Positions 22,227 to 31,266 of a stretch of DNA of 50,481 bases are shown piece after piece. The notes below the pieces were generated by a model. It had not been told where the DNA came from, did no database searches, and saw nothing but the letters and a program-made list of their open reading frames with translations. This DNA comes from a virus. The position numbers were made by a program, and so were the translations under genes. Numbering within the stretch: the stretch's first letter is position 1; the number at the start of each line of letters is the position of its first letter. The stretch spans positions 1 through 50,481 of the IMG/VR virus record IMGVR_UViG_3300002145_000088. One strand, 5' to 3'.

Positions 22227-23945
22227 TTAGCGAAGAACTGAAAAATTTCCTTGTTTTTCAAAACGAATCACTGATCTAAACTTATCGTACAGTACATCAC
22301 CTTTATGGCTGATTACAAATAGATTAGTATCTCCACCCAGAGTATTCAGCAATGACATTAGATAATCTGTACCATTTGCATCTAATGAACTATCAAAAAT
22401 CTCATCTAGTATAAGCAGATTGGTATGCACAGAATTTTTTAGCTTTGCAATGGTTCTCCATGTAAACAACAAAGCAAGATCGATACGTTGCTTCTCACCC
22501 TCACTGAATGAAGCATAACTAAATCCATCTCTATGGCGTGACTTAATCTGTTCATTGAATGATTCATCTAGTTCAAAATGAACAAAGAAATCCATAGCAG
22601 CAAGATACCTGTTGACTGTCTTATTGATCAGCGGCAGATACTGTTTAATGATCTTTGTCTTTATACCAGTGTCCTTAAGCAACATAGCACATATGTTTAG
22701 ATATTCTTGATCATGTTTTAAACTTGTTCTGTTTGCAGCAAGAGCAAGAACTTCCTTAGCTAGATCTTTCAACTTAGCTTTTTCTGATTCAATATTTTTA
22801 ATAGTATCTTCATTAGGTTTTTCGATATCTTTACGTAGTTTTTTAAGATATCTTTCGTGCGAAGCTATAGTGGAATTTAGATCCTGAATTTGCTCATTGA
22901 GTGTTTGAATCTCATTATTGATTTCATTGATTGTGGTTAATTTAGTTTTAATTTCTTTTAGATCTAAATTTAACTTCTTGATACCTTCATCAACATCAGT
23001 ATGTTTAGTAGTTTTTTGTTTGAGTATATCAGACTTAAATTTCTGTGTAATCTTTTGTTTGCATGTAGGACAGTTATTATTGTTGTTATAGAACTCAATC
23101 TCATCTGATAACTTCGTGTAACAATTTGTGAGTTTGGTCTTCATTGAAGAAAGAGATTCAAGTTTTTTATCGAGAGAATCCTTGTTCTTCAAATCATTCA
23201 TTTTCTCTGCTACTTGTTTCATCAAGATATCAACTTGTGCGGTTGCTTTTTCGATTTCAGTAGATGTTTTATCGATATCTAACTGAATCTCTTTCTGCAT
23301 TTTGTCTCGCGATTGTTCGATCTTTTGAATAAAATCTTTTTGCAGTTTTACTTTTTGCTTTTCAATGTCTATCTTTCCATCTACCTCACGCAGAGCATCT
23401 TTAGTATTGGTGATCTTTTCTTTTAGAATAGTATTCATCGTTGAAAAGATTTGAATATCAAGAATATCTTCAATAACTTCTCTACGATGTGCCAGAGGTA
23501 GTTGCATGAATGGAGTAAATGATGCACTTCCCAGAATATCAATCTGAGTAAATGCTTTGTAGTTAAACTTTAGAATCTGTTCTTCAAGAACTAATTGATA
23601 ATCTTTTGTAGCTGCATCTTGATTGATCAATTCCCCATTGCAGTAGATAGAAAAAATGCTGGGTTTGATACCTCGACATACTTTATATTCTTTATTACCT
23701 GTTTTGAATTCTACTTCTACTAGACAATTCTTTTTATTAATAGAATTTACTAGAGCAGGTTTATTGACATTACGAAATGCTCTACCAAAAAGAGCAAAGC
23801 AAAGAGAATCTAAGACCGTGCTTTTTCCAAAACCATTTTCTCCAACTATCAGAGTGGTTGTACTTCTATCTAACTGAATCTCGGTAAATGAGTTGCCAGT
23901 TGATAGAAAATTGCGCCATCGAATTTTAGTGAAATGAATACTCAT
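22227..23945 (-). CDS. 46: recombination endonuclease subunit gp46 (Rad50/SbcC-like)
   Basis: A 572-residue SMC-like ATPase (T4 gp46 is 560). It has Walker A GENGFGKSTVLDSL near residue 35, two coiled coils around the zinc hook NNCPTCKQKI, the ABC signature SFSEGEKQRIDLALLF and Walker B LLILDEIFDSS. With gp47 it resects DNA ends for recombination-dependent replication. It directly follows gp47, whose stop it touches. Confidence 0.97.
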   Translation of the reverse strand: MSIHFTKIRWRNFLSTGNSFTEIQLDRSTTTLIVGENGFGKSTVLDSLCFALFGRAFRNVNKPALVNSINKKNCLVEVEFKTGNKEYKVCRGIKPSIFSIYCNGELINQDAATKDYQLVLEEQILKFNYKAFTQIDILGSASFTPFMQLPLAHRREVIEDILDIQIFSTMNTILKEKITNTKDALREVDGKIDIEKQKVKLQKDFIQKIEQSRDKMQKEIQLDIDKTSTEIEKATAQVDILMKQVAEKMNDLKNKDSLDKKLESLSSMKTKLTNCYTKLSDEIEFYNNNNNCPTCKQKITQKFKSDILKQKTTKHTDVDEGIKKLNLDLKEIKTKLTTINEINNEIQTLNEQIQDLNSTIASHERYLKKLRKDIEKPNEDTIKNIESEKAKLKDLAKEVLALAANRTSLKHDQEYLNICAMLLKDTGIKTKIIKQYLPLINKTVNRYLAAMDFFVHFELDESFNEQIKSRHRDGFSYASFSEGEKQRIDLALLFTWRTIAKLKNSVHTNLLILDEIFDSSLDANGTDYLMSLLNTLGGDTNLFVISHKGDVLYDKFRSVIRFEKQGNFSVLR

Positions 23946-25006
23946 TATTTTTCTTTAAAATTTTGTGCTTCGATATAGAGAGTTTTAAGATAACTCTTAA
24001 GTTTATCTTTATTCATGTCTGTCTCAATAGCCTCCACATAAGTGGATAACAGAGACATTGTATCCTCTATATTAACAGATTCATCGTCAATTTGCGATTC
24101 AATAAACTCAGAAAAGTCTTCTATGATTTTTATGTCTAATGGTTGTGATGCATATAAACCATCCACAAATTTATCATATGTGTAGAAATCTTTCTTGTTA
24201 ACTACAACAAGTTTTACATTCTTATCTTTATACTGTTTGAATGAAAAATTTTTGTAGTCATTCTTTTCATCATCATAGTAGATCTTTTCAAAAATTGTAT
24301 AAGGATTCTCTATGAATTCTAACTCTAATGTTTCAGTATCAAGAATGTGAAATCCTCGAGTATCAGCATAATCACTCCAGGTAAATTCATATGGATTACC
24401 TAAATATGTGATATTACCTCTAGTTGATCTATGATGATAATGCCCAGAGCAGACTAGTCTGTAACTATCAAAAATTTTAGGATCTAGACCCTCTTCGCTC
24501 ACCTGACCAGCAAACATTGCGAATCCAGAAACTTCTAGATGACCCAGAGCAACAGATGCGGGAACATCATTGATTAGTTCCATAGATCTTTTAAAATTAT
24601 CAGCACAGATCCATGGTAAAAGAAGAATATCTAAATTCTCAATTCTTGCTACCTGTGGATCAGAATATACTCTGATATTAGAATATTCTTTGAATAGAAC
24701 ATCTAGAGTATTAATCTCATTAGTGTTTTTATAGAAAGTTGTATGATTGCCCACTAATACATGTAGATCGACACCTAGCTCAACCAATCTATCAAAGTAC
24801 ATTTTCTTTGATGTTCTAAGTGTCAAAAAGTTAATGTACTTTCTACGATCAAAAGTATCACCTAGATCAATAACTGTTTTGATATCTCTTTCGATTAGAG
24901 TAGGAAAGAAGATATCATTGTAGAATTTTTCAAAGAAGTTTAGATAAACTAATGAATCACCGCGGGCTCCGAAATGTTGATCTGTAATTAGACATATTTT
25001 GCTCAT
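23945..25006 (-). CDS. 47: recombination endonuclease subunit gp47 (Mre11/SbcD-like)
   Basis: This 353-residue metallophosphoesterase (T4 gp47 is 339) shows the five motifs: ITDQHFG, DLGDTFDRR, LVGNHTTFY, ALGHLEVSG and SGHYHHRS, with the Asp, His and Asn ligands for two metal ions. It forms the nuclease of the gp46/47 complex. ATG 25006 is used in preference to an upstream TTG. It overlaps the QueD-like gene by a TGA/ATG-type junction. Confidence 0.96.
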   Translation of the reverse strand: MSKICLITDQHFGARGDSLVYLNFFEKFYNDIFFPTLIERDIKTVIDLGDTFDRRKYINFLTLRTSKKMYFDRLVELGVDLHVLVGNHTTFYKNTNEINTLDVLFKEYSNIRVYSDPQVARIENLDILLLPWICADNFKRSMELINDVPASVALGHLEVSGFAMFAGQVSEEGLDPKIFDSYRLVCSGHYHHRSTRGNITYLGNPYEFTWSDYADTRGFHILDTETLELEFIENPYTIFEKIYYDDEKNDYKNFSFKQYKDKNVKLVVVNKKDFYTYDKFVDGLYASQPLDIKIIEDFSEFIESQIDDESVNIEDTMSLLSTYVEAIETDMNKDKLKSYLKTLYIEAQNFKEK

Positions 25007-25509
25007 CAATCATCCTCAAAAAGATTCTCATTCCATTCTCTATGACCTTCACGAAACGCCATATTGCTTTGTGTTTCCCGCACTTCTACTCTAAAACACC
25101 AAAGCCTATCCGCCTCACCCTGACCTAACATATCTGAAATAAAGACACCATTGATATACTTATACAGCATATCTGCAAGGCCTTCGCAACCAAGTCGAGG
25201 GAGAATTGTAAGTTTGGCTAGTTTCTTTTCCTGTAAAGATTTAAATGTTTCAATTTCTGGATCATCGCGGCTGACTAATAAAGTATGATCAAATTGATCT
25301 TCTAAGATTCTTTTCAGATCACGCAAACCACCATAGTCGACTACCCAGTTTCTGACATCTAGTTCATCGGTACCAAAGTAAAACTTCATACTAAAAGAAT
25401 ACCCATGAATCTGATTGCAGTTAGAATCAGCTCTCCACTGACGATAAGCACAAGGAAAGGCATCAATATATTCTTTTGTCGATACGAACTTGTATACTAC
25501 TGGTTGCAT
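25006..25509 (-). CDS. QueD/PTPS-like protein with altered zinc site
   Basis: A 167-residue T-fold protein resembling 6-carboxytetrahydropterin synthase. The catalytic Cys is kept in CNQIHGYSF, and VVDYGGLRDLKRIL, FDHTLLV and the C-terminal RVEVRET match the family. The zinc triad is not: the first His position reads AYRQW and the HGH motif reads HGY, so two of three ligands are Tyr. It may be a variant enzyme or have lost activity. It lies among FolE, QueE and DpdA-like genes. Confidence 0.8.
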   Translation of the reverse strand: MQPVVYKFVSTKEYIDAFPCAYRQWRADSNCNQIHGYSFSMKFYFGTDELDVRNWVVDYGGLRDLKRILEDQFDHTLLVSRDDPEIETFKSLQEKKLAKLTILPRLGCEGLADMLYKYINGVFISDMLGQGEADRLWCFRVEVRETQSNMAFREGHREWNENLFEDD

Positions 25510-25518
25510 TCTTTTACC

Positions 25519-26568
25519 TCATGAAAGCAGATGATTTATCATCACTTTAGGAGTAAGATAATCATCTATAAGAATTTGTCTCTGTTTCTCCATATCATCA
25601 TATAGAAAAACATAATTGTAAATATTATCAATAAATTTAAGCAAATTATGTTTACATTTTTGATAGTTGTCAAATGATGATGTCCATTCAGACGGATACT
25701 TAAATACATCTAGATACATTTCACTATATGAGCATCTATCTGGAACAATCGGAATAGCTCCTGCCAAAGTACCTTCCATCATACTTATACCAAGATTTTC
25801 ATGTAGAGAGCAACTAAATACTGCTCTAGCTTCACCTAAAAGTTTATAATATGATTCTTTTGATAAATTTTGTTCTTGAGTTAAAAGTACATCGTAATAA
25901 CGAATCAAATCTCTAGCAATCTCTGGTTGCTTATCCTCATTCAATCTATGAGGAAACATGATAGTATTACTCTTTAAGTTTTGTTTAAGTGGGGTTAACT
26001 TTTCAATGATAGGAGTATGTGGTTGTCCTGATCTATATGCGCGAGAAGGATTTACACTGAGATTATTCACAAACATATTTAGATGAAAATATGTGGCAAA
26101 GTAGTTATAATCACTAGCGTAATACCAAGATCTTTCTTGATTAGAAGCCCAATTTGTAGACATTCTCATACCCAAGATGTCTGATGGATCATAGTTGCCA
26201 GCATGCCAAATAGAATGAATTTCTACAGGAACATTAAGTAGCTCACTCATGTATTTGATAGCAGTGATTGCAAAGTTCCAAGCATCAGTGACTAGAAACT
26301 TATCACCAGGTCTAACCAAATTATTATTAAAAAGTCTACTGATTAATTCTACTTGTTTTGACTTGTAAGTATTTGTTGTCGCAAAATCTAAGAAAGCACC
26401 TTTTGTAGTACCTTCATTTAGCTGCAATCCATCAATTGTGTGGACAATATAGTTCAGTTTTCTTTCAGTAATTTCTTCTCTAAGAATCTTAGGAATATTA
26501 GTATACCATTGTTCAGTATATCTCTGATCAATAGGTTCAATGGGGACAATAAAGATTGTTTTAATCAT
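25519..26568 (-). CDS. GT-B glycosyltransferase, putative
   Basis: The 349-residue protein has the two-lobed GT-B layout: an N-terminal half with GDKFLVTDAWNFAITAIKYM and EIHSIWHAGNYDPSD, and a C-terminal half with IMFPHRLNEDKQP, ARAVFSCSLHENLGISMMEG and GAIPIVPDRCSY, the E-x7-E-like nucleotide-sugar site of GT4 enzymes. It stands apart from the glycan island, inside the deazaguanine cluster, so a DNA-base sugar acceptor is possible but unproven. Confidence 0.72.
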   Translation of the reverse strand: MIKTIFIVPIEPIDQRYTEQWYTNIPKILREEITERKLNYIVHTIDGLQLNEGTTKGAFLDFATTNTYKSKQVELISRLFNNNLVRPGDKFLVTDAWNFAITAIKYMSELLNVPVEIHSIWHAGNYDPSDILGMRMSTNWASNQERSWYYASDYNYFATYFHLNMFVNNLSVNPSRAYRSGQPHTPIIEKLTPLKQNLKSNTIMFPHRLNEDKQPEIARDLIRYYDVLLTQEQNLSKESYYKLLGEARAVFSCSLHENLGISMMEGTLAGAIPIVPDRCSYSEMYLDVFKYPSEWTSSFDNYQKCKHNLLKFIDNIYNYVFLYDDMEKQRQILIDDYLTPKVMINHLLS

Positions 26569-26972
26569 TATACTTTCTTAAACTTTAAAATAGCACCGTT
26601 TTCATCATCCTCGTACACCTTTATCACTAAATCTCTATTCTTAAATCTATCATATCTTTGTAGAAGATTAAAAAGATCCTCTGCAAGCATTTCACATGAC
26701 TTATAATCTACATTCATGGTTCCCGAAGAATATTCTTTTTCAAGCCATCTTTTAAACTGAATAAATTCAATCTCACGATCATTGTGAGTAACTGCAATTG
26801 AGACATAGAAATGAAATATATGTCTATGGGGATGGGCTAAAAAAGATACATCTAGATAATCTCCAGTAGCCAGATTTGTATCTTTTTCTGCAGCAGGATA
26901 ACGGTGAATACCTTCACGAGTAAACTTAACTTCAATCCATCTTTCAGCATGAAATCCATTATTCATATTCAT
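26568..26972 (-). CDS. QueD/PTPS-like T-fold protein, putative
   Basis: A 134-residue protein. Aligned by eye to the PTPS pattern, GIHRYPAA supplies a first His, HPHRHIFHFYVSIAV a second and third, DREIEFIQFKRWLEK the strand-helix after them, KSCEMLAEDLFNLL the T-A-E-N-like helix and VIKVYEDDENGA the terminal Glu. So it appears to keep the zinc triad missing from the 25006-25509 protein. This is a distant-homology guess; otherwise it is a conserved phage protein of unknown role. It overlaps the DpdA-like gene by ATGA. Confidence 0.5.
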   Translation of the reverse strand: MNMNNGFHAERWIEVKFTREGIHRYPAAEKDTNLATGDYLDVSFLAHPHRHIFHFYVSIAVTHNDREIEFIQFKRWLEKEYSSGTMNVDYKSCEMLAEDLFNLLQRYDRFKNRDLVIKVYEDDENGAILKFKKV

Positions 26973-28228
26973 TCTCCAAACAAAGCATCAAGTGGTGATG
27001 CACCATTATACACACCTAGAGCCTCACTATAAATATGTTTAGATGCATTTCTTAACCAATTGTCAAAATCACTTAAAGTTTTTACCTCACTCAATGTACT
27101 AAAAGCATTTTTATATTTTGAAGGTAAAGTTTTAAGTAGATCTTCTTTTGATCTAGACATTCTATCTACACAATCACAAAAGTTTTTGATGGCAGAAGAA
27201 ATATAAGCAATCGCTGTTATTACTGGAGCATCTGGAGAACCATACTTTTCCTCTATTACAGAAGGAGCTTTATTTAGACACTCATGCATCATTCTAACAT
27301 CATATGGATAAACACCAGGAAAGTTTTTATGAATATCGGAGAAAACTGTATCATAATCTGGTCCGTAGTATCTAGAATAGTTTAACATTTTATTTCTATA
27401 AAAGTATAAACCTCTCTCAATAGATGCAGTATGTGTCGTAGAGTCATAACTAATAGTCATGTTTTTATAGACACCATTTTGAGCAAAAATAAGTGTAGGA
27501 ATCATTCGCGGAAAAGAACCTACCCCTAATAAATGCACATGTTTTAGTTCAATTGGTAGTTGAGTTACATAGAAAGCTCTCTTGATATCTTCTAGAGGTC
27601 CTTTACCTAAGGCAGCAGCACCCATTGCCAAGCCACCAATATGGTCTACAAATCCTGTAGGTAACTGTTTTAGCATGATCTCAACCCATTTCATGTATGA
27701 GTCATAACAGTTACCCTGAGCAATTAGAAATGGTTTAGTTTTAGTCTTGTTTTCAATAAAGTATTGTATCTGTGTTGCTAGATTCTTACCAGATTCTTTT
27801 GCGCAATCTTCTAGTTTTTCAGCATCAAACTTTCTATTCTTTGTATCTACACCTACATATCTCTCACCTAATACTTTCACTGGAATAACATCAAATGCCA
27901 TAGCAATATCACTGTACTTTGCCTGATTAGCATAAACATCCATCTTTCGTTGTTCTGTGATAGTTTTACCTAAGGTGATCATCTGTAGACCACCAGAATC
28001 AGCATAAATGTGGTGGACATGTTCTTTTAGTGTATCACTAAACATTTCACCACGATTCTTCTCAGTATAAGCATTATACAGTAAAGATACTGTATGATTA
28101 TGTTTACCATTAATCTGAGAGAAGGTATTTTTGAAAAAATCTATATAGTTAGCAGAAAGTTTAGCTCTTCCATTAATTTTGAAGTAGCTAAACCCCGAAG
28201 CAACATATTCAAATGTTACATTATCCAT
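26969..28228 (-). CDS. dpdA: DpdA-like DNA guanine transglycosylase
   Basis: The 419-residue protein is a tRNA-guanine-transglycosylase relative: HIYADSGGLQMITLG holds the catalytic Asp and substrate loop (DSGG), IAMAFDVIPVK the second conserved Asp, and HVHLLGVGSFPRMIPTL the GVG loop. TGT zinc Cys ligands are not obvious. Ph-age DpdA enzymes swap guanine in DNA for a 7-deazaguanine. The neighbouring FolE, QueD-like and QueE genes make the base, so this is the insertion step. Subfamily assignment is inferred. Confidence 0.85.
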   Translation of the reverse strand: MDNVTFEYVASGFSYFKINGRAKLSANYIDFFKNTFSQINGKHNHTVSLLYNAYTEKNRGEMFSDTLKEHVHHIYADSGGLQMITLGKTITEQRKMDVYANQAKYSDIAMAFDVIPVKVLGERYVGVDTKNRKFDAEKLEDCAKESGKNLATQIQYFIENKTKTKPFLIAQGNCYDSYMKWVEIMLKQLPTGFVDHIGGLAMGAAALGKGPLEDIKRAFYVTQLPIELKHVHLLGVGSFPRMIPTLIFAQNGVYKNMTISYDSTTHTASIERGLYFYRNKMLNYSRYYGPDYDTVFSDIHKNFPGVYPYDVRMMHECLNKAPSVIEEKYGSPDAPVITAIAYISSAIKNFCDCVDRMSRSKEDLLKTLPSKYKNAFSTLSEVKTLSDFDNWLRNASKHIYSEALGVYNGASPLDALFGE

Positions 28229-28236
28229 TATAAACC

Positions 28237-28905
28237 TTATGATTGCTTCAAAGAAAGAATCTTGTAAAATTCATCCTTTAAACTTTGATCTGTTTGAAAA
28301 GCACCTTGCATGATTGCTGTAGTCATATCTGACTCATGCTCCTTTACACCGCGGTGAGTCATACAATGATGTTCTGCTTTTACTACAACAGCAATATTCT
28401 GTGTCTTAGCATATGTAACTAGTTCATTAGCAATCTGAGCAGTCATTTCCTCTTGAATCTGAGGTCTTTCAGCAATATGATGAACCAAACGATTAAATTT
28501 AGATAAACCAATAACCTCATTCTCAGGAAATACTCCAATCCAGCACTTTCCGACAATATTTTGAAAGTGATGGGCACAGGTTGAACGAATAGAAATAGGA
28601 CCTGTTGTATAAAGACTTTTATATCCTTTATTAGGAAAACTTGTAACTTTAGGTTGTGGTTCATACCGTCCACTGAATACTTCATTCACCCACATCTTTG
28701 CAACACGATGGGCGGTTTCTCGCGTATTGTGGTCGTTCTCAACATCAATCACTAAAGAATGCAGTACTGAGAGCATTTTCTTCTCAACTTCTGCTACAAG
28801 TTTCTCTCGTTCACCTGGTTTGATGAATTCAGCAATATTATCATTACAGTGAAACTGTACACCTGCTTCTTTAACACGTTCACGAATTTTATCTGAAATT
28901 GCCAT
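28237..28905 (-). CDS. folE: GTP cyclohydrolase I
   Basis: A 222-residue FolE that opens GTP to dihydroneopterin triphosphate, the first step of 7-deazaguanine synthesis. Visible signatures are DVENDHNTRETAHRVAKMW, SIRSTCAHHFQNIVGKCWIG (zinc Cys and His-His), VIGLSKFNRLVHHIAERPQ and VVVKAEHHCMTHRGVKEH with the second zinc Cys. Length matches the family. It lies between DpdA-like and exonuclease genes, with 3-8 base gaps. Confidence 0.97.
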   Translation of the reverse strand: MAISDKIRERVKEAGVQFHCNDNIAEFIKPGEREKLVAEVEKKMLSVLHSLVIDVENDHNTRETAHRVAKMWVNEVFSGRYEPQPKVTSFPNKGYKSLYTTGPISIRSTCAHHFQNIVGKCWIGVFPENEVIGLSKFNRLVHHIAERPQIQEEMTAQIANELVTYAKTQNIAVVVKAEHHCMTHRGVKEHESDMTTAIMQGAFQTDQSLKDEFYKILSLKQS

Positions 28906-28907
28906 TA

Positions 28908-29426
28908 TTAAGATCCTAAAATTTTAAGTAGATGTTTAGTTTGAAATACTGCATCATCTAGAGCATTATGGTAAACACCTTCACGTTCATCTGCCGAAAT
29001 CTGAATTAGTTCTTTTACTGTTCTATAACATCGATCATGCCAGAATTTCCATGGTCTTACTCCACCAACAGCAATATAAGCATTTTCTATTATCACATTA
29101 TCAAATGCTGCACCATTACCCCAAGTAGGAATACTTTTGTTTCCATACCAGTCAGAGTACAATGATAATGCATCTTCTAAAGGAATGCAATTCCTAGTTA
29201 ACTCTTTTAGAGCTTCTTTGTTTTGTTCTGACCACCATTTGATAGTATTCTTATCAAAATGCAATCCAGCATTCTTACAAGTTTTAGCATCGATAGTTCT
29301 ATAAAAAGTATCGATGATACCATTCTTTAATGTAAATTTTACTGCTCCAATAGAACAAATGGCGGCATTACTTCTTACCGACATTGTTTCTAAGTCATTC
29401 ATAATTTGCAGTTGATTCGGGTCCAT
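28908..29426 (-). CDS. DEDD 3'-5' exonuclease
   Basis: This 172-residue protein is an RNase T/DnaQ-type exonuclease. Exo I is IMNDLETMS (D-x-E), exo II is WGNGAAFDNVIIENAY with Asp, and exo III is YHNALDDAVFQTKHLL with H-x4-D. It resembles the Rv2179c-like group. The longer start at 29426 is kept because the first beta-strand (LQIMNDLE) needs it, although an ATG at 29402 overlaps the preceding stop. Substrate could be RNA or DNA. Confidence 0.85.
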   Translation of the reverse strand: MDPNQLQIMNDLETMSVRSNAAICSIGAVKFTLKNGIIDTFYRTIDAKTCKNAGLHFDKNTIKWWSEQNKEALKELTRNCIPLEDALSLYSDWYGNKSIPTWGNGAAFDNVIIENAYIAVGGVRPWKFWHDRCYRTVKELIQISADEREGVYHNALDDAVFQTKHLLKILGS

Positions 29427-29844
29427 GCCTTTCCCACCAAAAATCGATCCATGAGGGATCTATAGTTTTGTCAATGATTCTTCCGTAATAGTCTGGCTTT
29501 TGAATTTCTTGGCCTACATCATATAGTAGAGTGGCATACTTAGCTTTAGGCAAAACACTCATAATTTCTTTTTGTGTATAACCAGTATCTACGATATCAT
29601 CTACAATAAGAATAGGAAGATCATAGTTATGAGTCATGTAAATATTTTTAGAAATATTCTTCATAGACCAATTAATCGTTTCAACTCTTTGAGATTTGAT
29701 ACCTAACCGATGTGCTAGTACAGTTGCTGGTATTAAACCACCACGAGTAATACCCACAATCATAAATGGTTTATAATCTGCTGATGCAATACTATTTACA
29801 ATGTTATTGATATCTTCACTGAACATTTCAAAAGTATAATCCAT
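29395..29844 (-). CDS. guanine/xanthine-type phosphoribosyltransferase
   Basis: The 149-residue protein has VGITRGGLIPATVLAHRLG and the PRPP-binding motif PILIVDDIVDTGYTQKE, plus a C-terminal SWIDFWWE like the W-V-x-F-P-W-E end of Gpt-type enzymes. It likely salvages a purine base (or a deazapurine) to the nucleotide. ATG 29844 overlaps the QueE stop and has GGGGAA upstream. Its place in the deazaguanine cluster suggests feeding GTP supply or salvage. Confidence 0.85.
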   Translation of the reverse strand: MDYTFEMFSEDINNIVNSIASADYKPFMIVGITRGGLIPATVLAHRLGIKSQRVETINWSMKNISKNIYMTHNYDLPILIVDDIVDTGYTQKEIMSVLPKAKYATLLYDVGQEIQKPDYYGRIIDKTIDPSWIDFWWERHGPESTANYE

Positions 29845-30698
29845 TATGTTCCCCACTGATTCTTGAACAATGGTACTTGAAGTCGATCAGAGTATCTCCA
29901 ACCTCTCTTTAATGCCATCAAAGCAACAGTTTTGTTATTTAGTGTGTAAACTGATTCTACTCCACCGACAGGCATCAGATAAACGGGACCATAAAATCCC
30001 GCATCACGATACTCAGCAACTGCTTTTTCAGCATCAGTTACATCTTCTTCAGTAGCTACAACAAACTTTAGATAAACATATCCATACTTTGCGTAGGTTT
30101 GAATGATTTTTGGTTTAATAGCATCACTCCACTTTTCACCGCTATTAGGCAGTTTAGGACTTACACTAAATGTAAGATTTTCTGGATGCCATCTTTCTAT
30201 AGTCCACTCTTTAAGAAAATCTGCAAACTCTTGTGATAGTTCCTGCGTTCCATTTGTTTCAAATGTCAAAGAGTTTAATGTTTCCATTTTATCATGTGAT
30301 AGTAATTCTGGATAAGAACGTTGCCATCCTAGTAAAGGTTCTCCTCCAGTGATTACAAGATGTTCTTCTCTCCATTCACCAAAAGGTAGCATGCCCATAA
30401 TGGAGTCAACAATAGAATCAATAGTAAGCAAAGGACTAAGATGCTTAAACCTAGAATCCCAAGAAGCATAGCTGTCGCAACCAGTACTAACGAGAGGAAG
30501 ATCACGATAATCACTAATACTCTTTGCATTAACAGCGATGTTATCTCTTTCAACACTCAATTCTCCTCTTAGCATACCGAAGCCACCACATGTAAAATTG
30601 CATCCAAAGGTTCTTAGGAAGACACTTGGTACTCCCATAAACCTGCCCTCGCCTTGCAAAGAAAAAAAAGTTTCGGATACTTTAATCTTTTGTGTCAT
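29844..30698 (-). CDS. queE: 7-carboxy-7-deazaguanine synthase QueE, variant
   Basis: A 284-residue radical SAM enzyme that rearranges carboxytetrahydropterin to CDG. It starts with FFSLQGEGRFMGVPSVFLRT, a QueE hallmark, then GCNFTCGGFGM with only two cluster cysteines; the third appears 36 residues later in STGCDSYASWD, so CxxxCxxC is stretched by an insertion. VITGGEPLLGW and KFVVATEED follow as in QueE. ATG 30698 overlaps gp55. Confidence 0.9.
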   Translation of the reverse strand: MTQKIKVSETFFSLQGEGRFMGVPSVFLRTFGCNFTCGGFGMLRGELSVERDNIAVNAKSISDYRDLPLVSTGCDSYASWDSRFKHLSPLLTIDSIVDSIMGMLPFGEWREEHLVITGGEPLLGWQRSYPELLSHDKMETLNSLTFETNGTQELSQEFADFLKEWTIERWHPENLTFSVSPKLPNSGEKWSDAIKPKIIQTYAKYGYVYLKFVVATEEDVTDAEKAVAEYRDAGFYGPVYLMPVGGVESVYTLNNKTVALMALKRGWRYSDRLQVPLFKNQWGT

Positions 30699-31266
30699 TG
30701 TATAGCTCATCAAAGTTTAGTGAATTGGTAATCTCATCTGCTAGTTTAGCAGATTTTTTAGCTGATGTCAATTCATGTTTCTTATTACTCATTTCAAAAT
30801 AGTCTATTTGTTTACGAACATAATCTAAAAACTGATCATTATAGTCACCTGAATCTTGTTCCTGAGTAATGATTTCATCTAGATCGACATTCTCTAGCAT
30901 TTTGTACTTGATTGATTGTTGTTTCTTTTCTTTTTGTATACGTCGAATAAAAGCAAAGTAAACAATTTGAGTAAAATAAGCGAAAGGATTTTCAGACTTT
31001 GTAGGATCAAACTTTTTAACTGCTACTAAACAATTCTCAATTCCATCTGAGACCATATCATCACGAAAAGAATAATTTATAAAATTTGTCTTGAAACATA
31101 AATGATTTGCAATCTTTATAAAGCATTCTCCGATATAGTTAGGAATGATTGGATCTTCTTCACCCTTTTTCTGAGCCTCAGCACAGGATGAACGATATTC
31201 AATTAGAGAAGCTAAAAATTTCTTGTTATCGATATAATGTGTATTCTTTTGCATCAATGTAGCCAT
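30682..31266 (-). CDS. 55: late transcription sigma factor gp55
   Basis: The 194-residue product matches T4 gp55 (185 residues), a minimal sigma that directs host RNA polymerase to TATAAATA promoters with gp33 and the gp45 clamp. FRDDMVSDGIENCLVAVKKFDPTKSENPF, quoted in part as DGIENCLVAVKKFDP, and PFAYFTQIVYFAFIRRIQKE are its region-2-like core. TATAAATA boxes before capsid and tail genes in this window are the expected targets. It overlaps both neighbours. Confidence 0.95.
   Translation of the reverse strand: MATLMQKNTHYIDNKKFLASLIEYRSSCAEAQKKGEEDPIIPNYIGECFIKIANHLCFKTNFINYSFRDDMVSDGIENCLVAVKKFDPTKSENPFAYFTQIVYFAFIRRIQKEKKQQSIKYKMLENVDLDEIITQEQDSGDYNDQFLDYVRKQIDYFEMSNKKHELTSAKKSAKLADEITNSLNFDELYNDTKD

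Noticed and set aside
2040-24000. Further hammerhead cores (other TCATCAG occurrences, e.g. near 3986, 5558, 17445)
   Set aside because: They are inside coding genes and lack a following stem II and GAAA.
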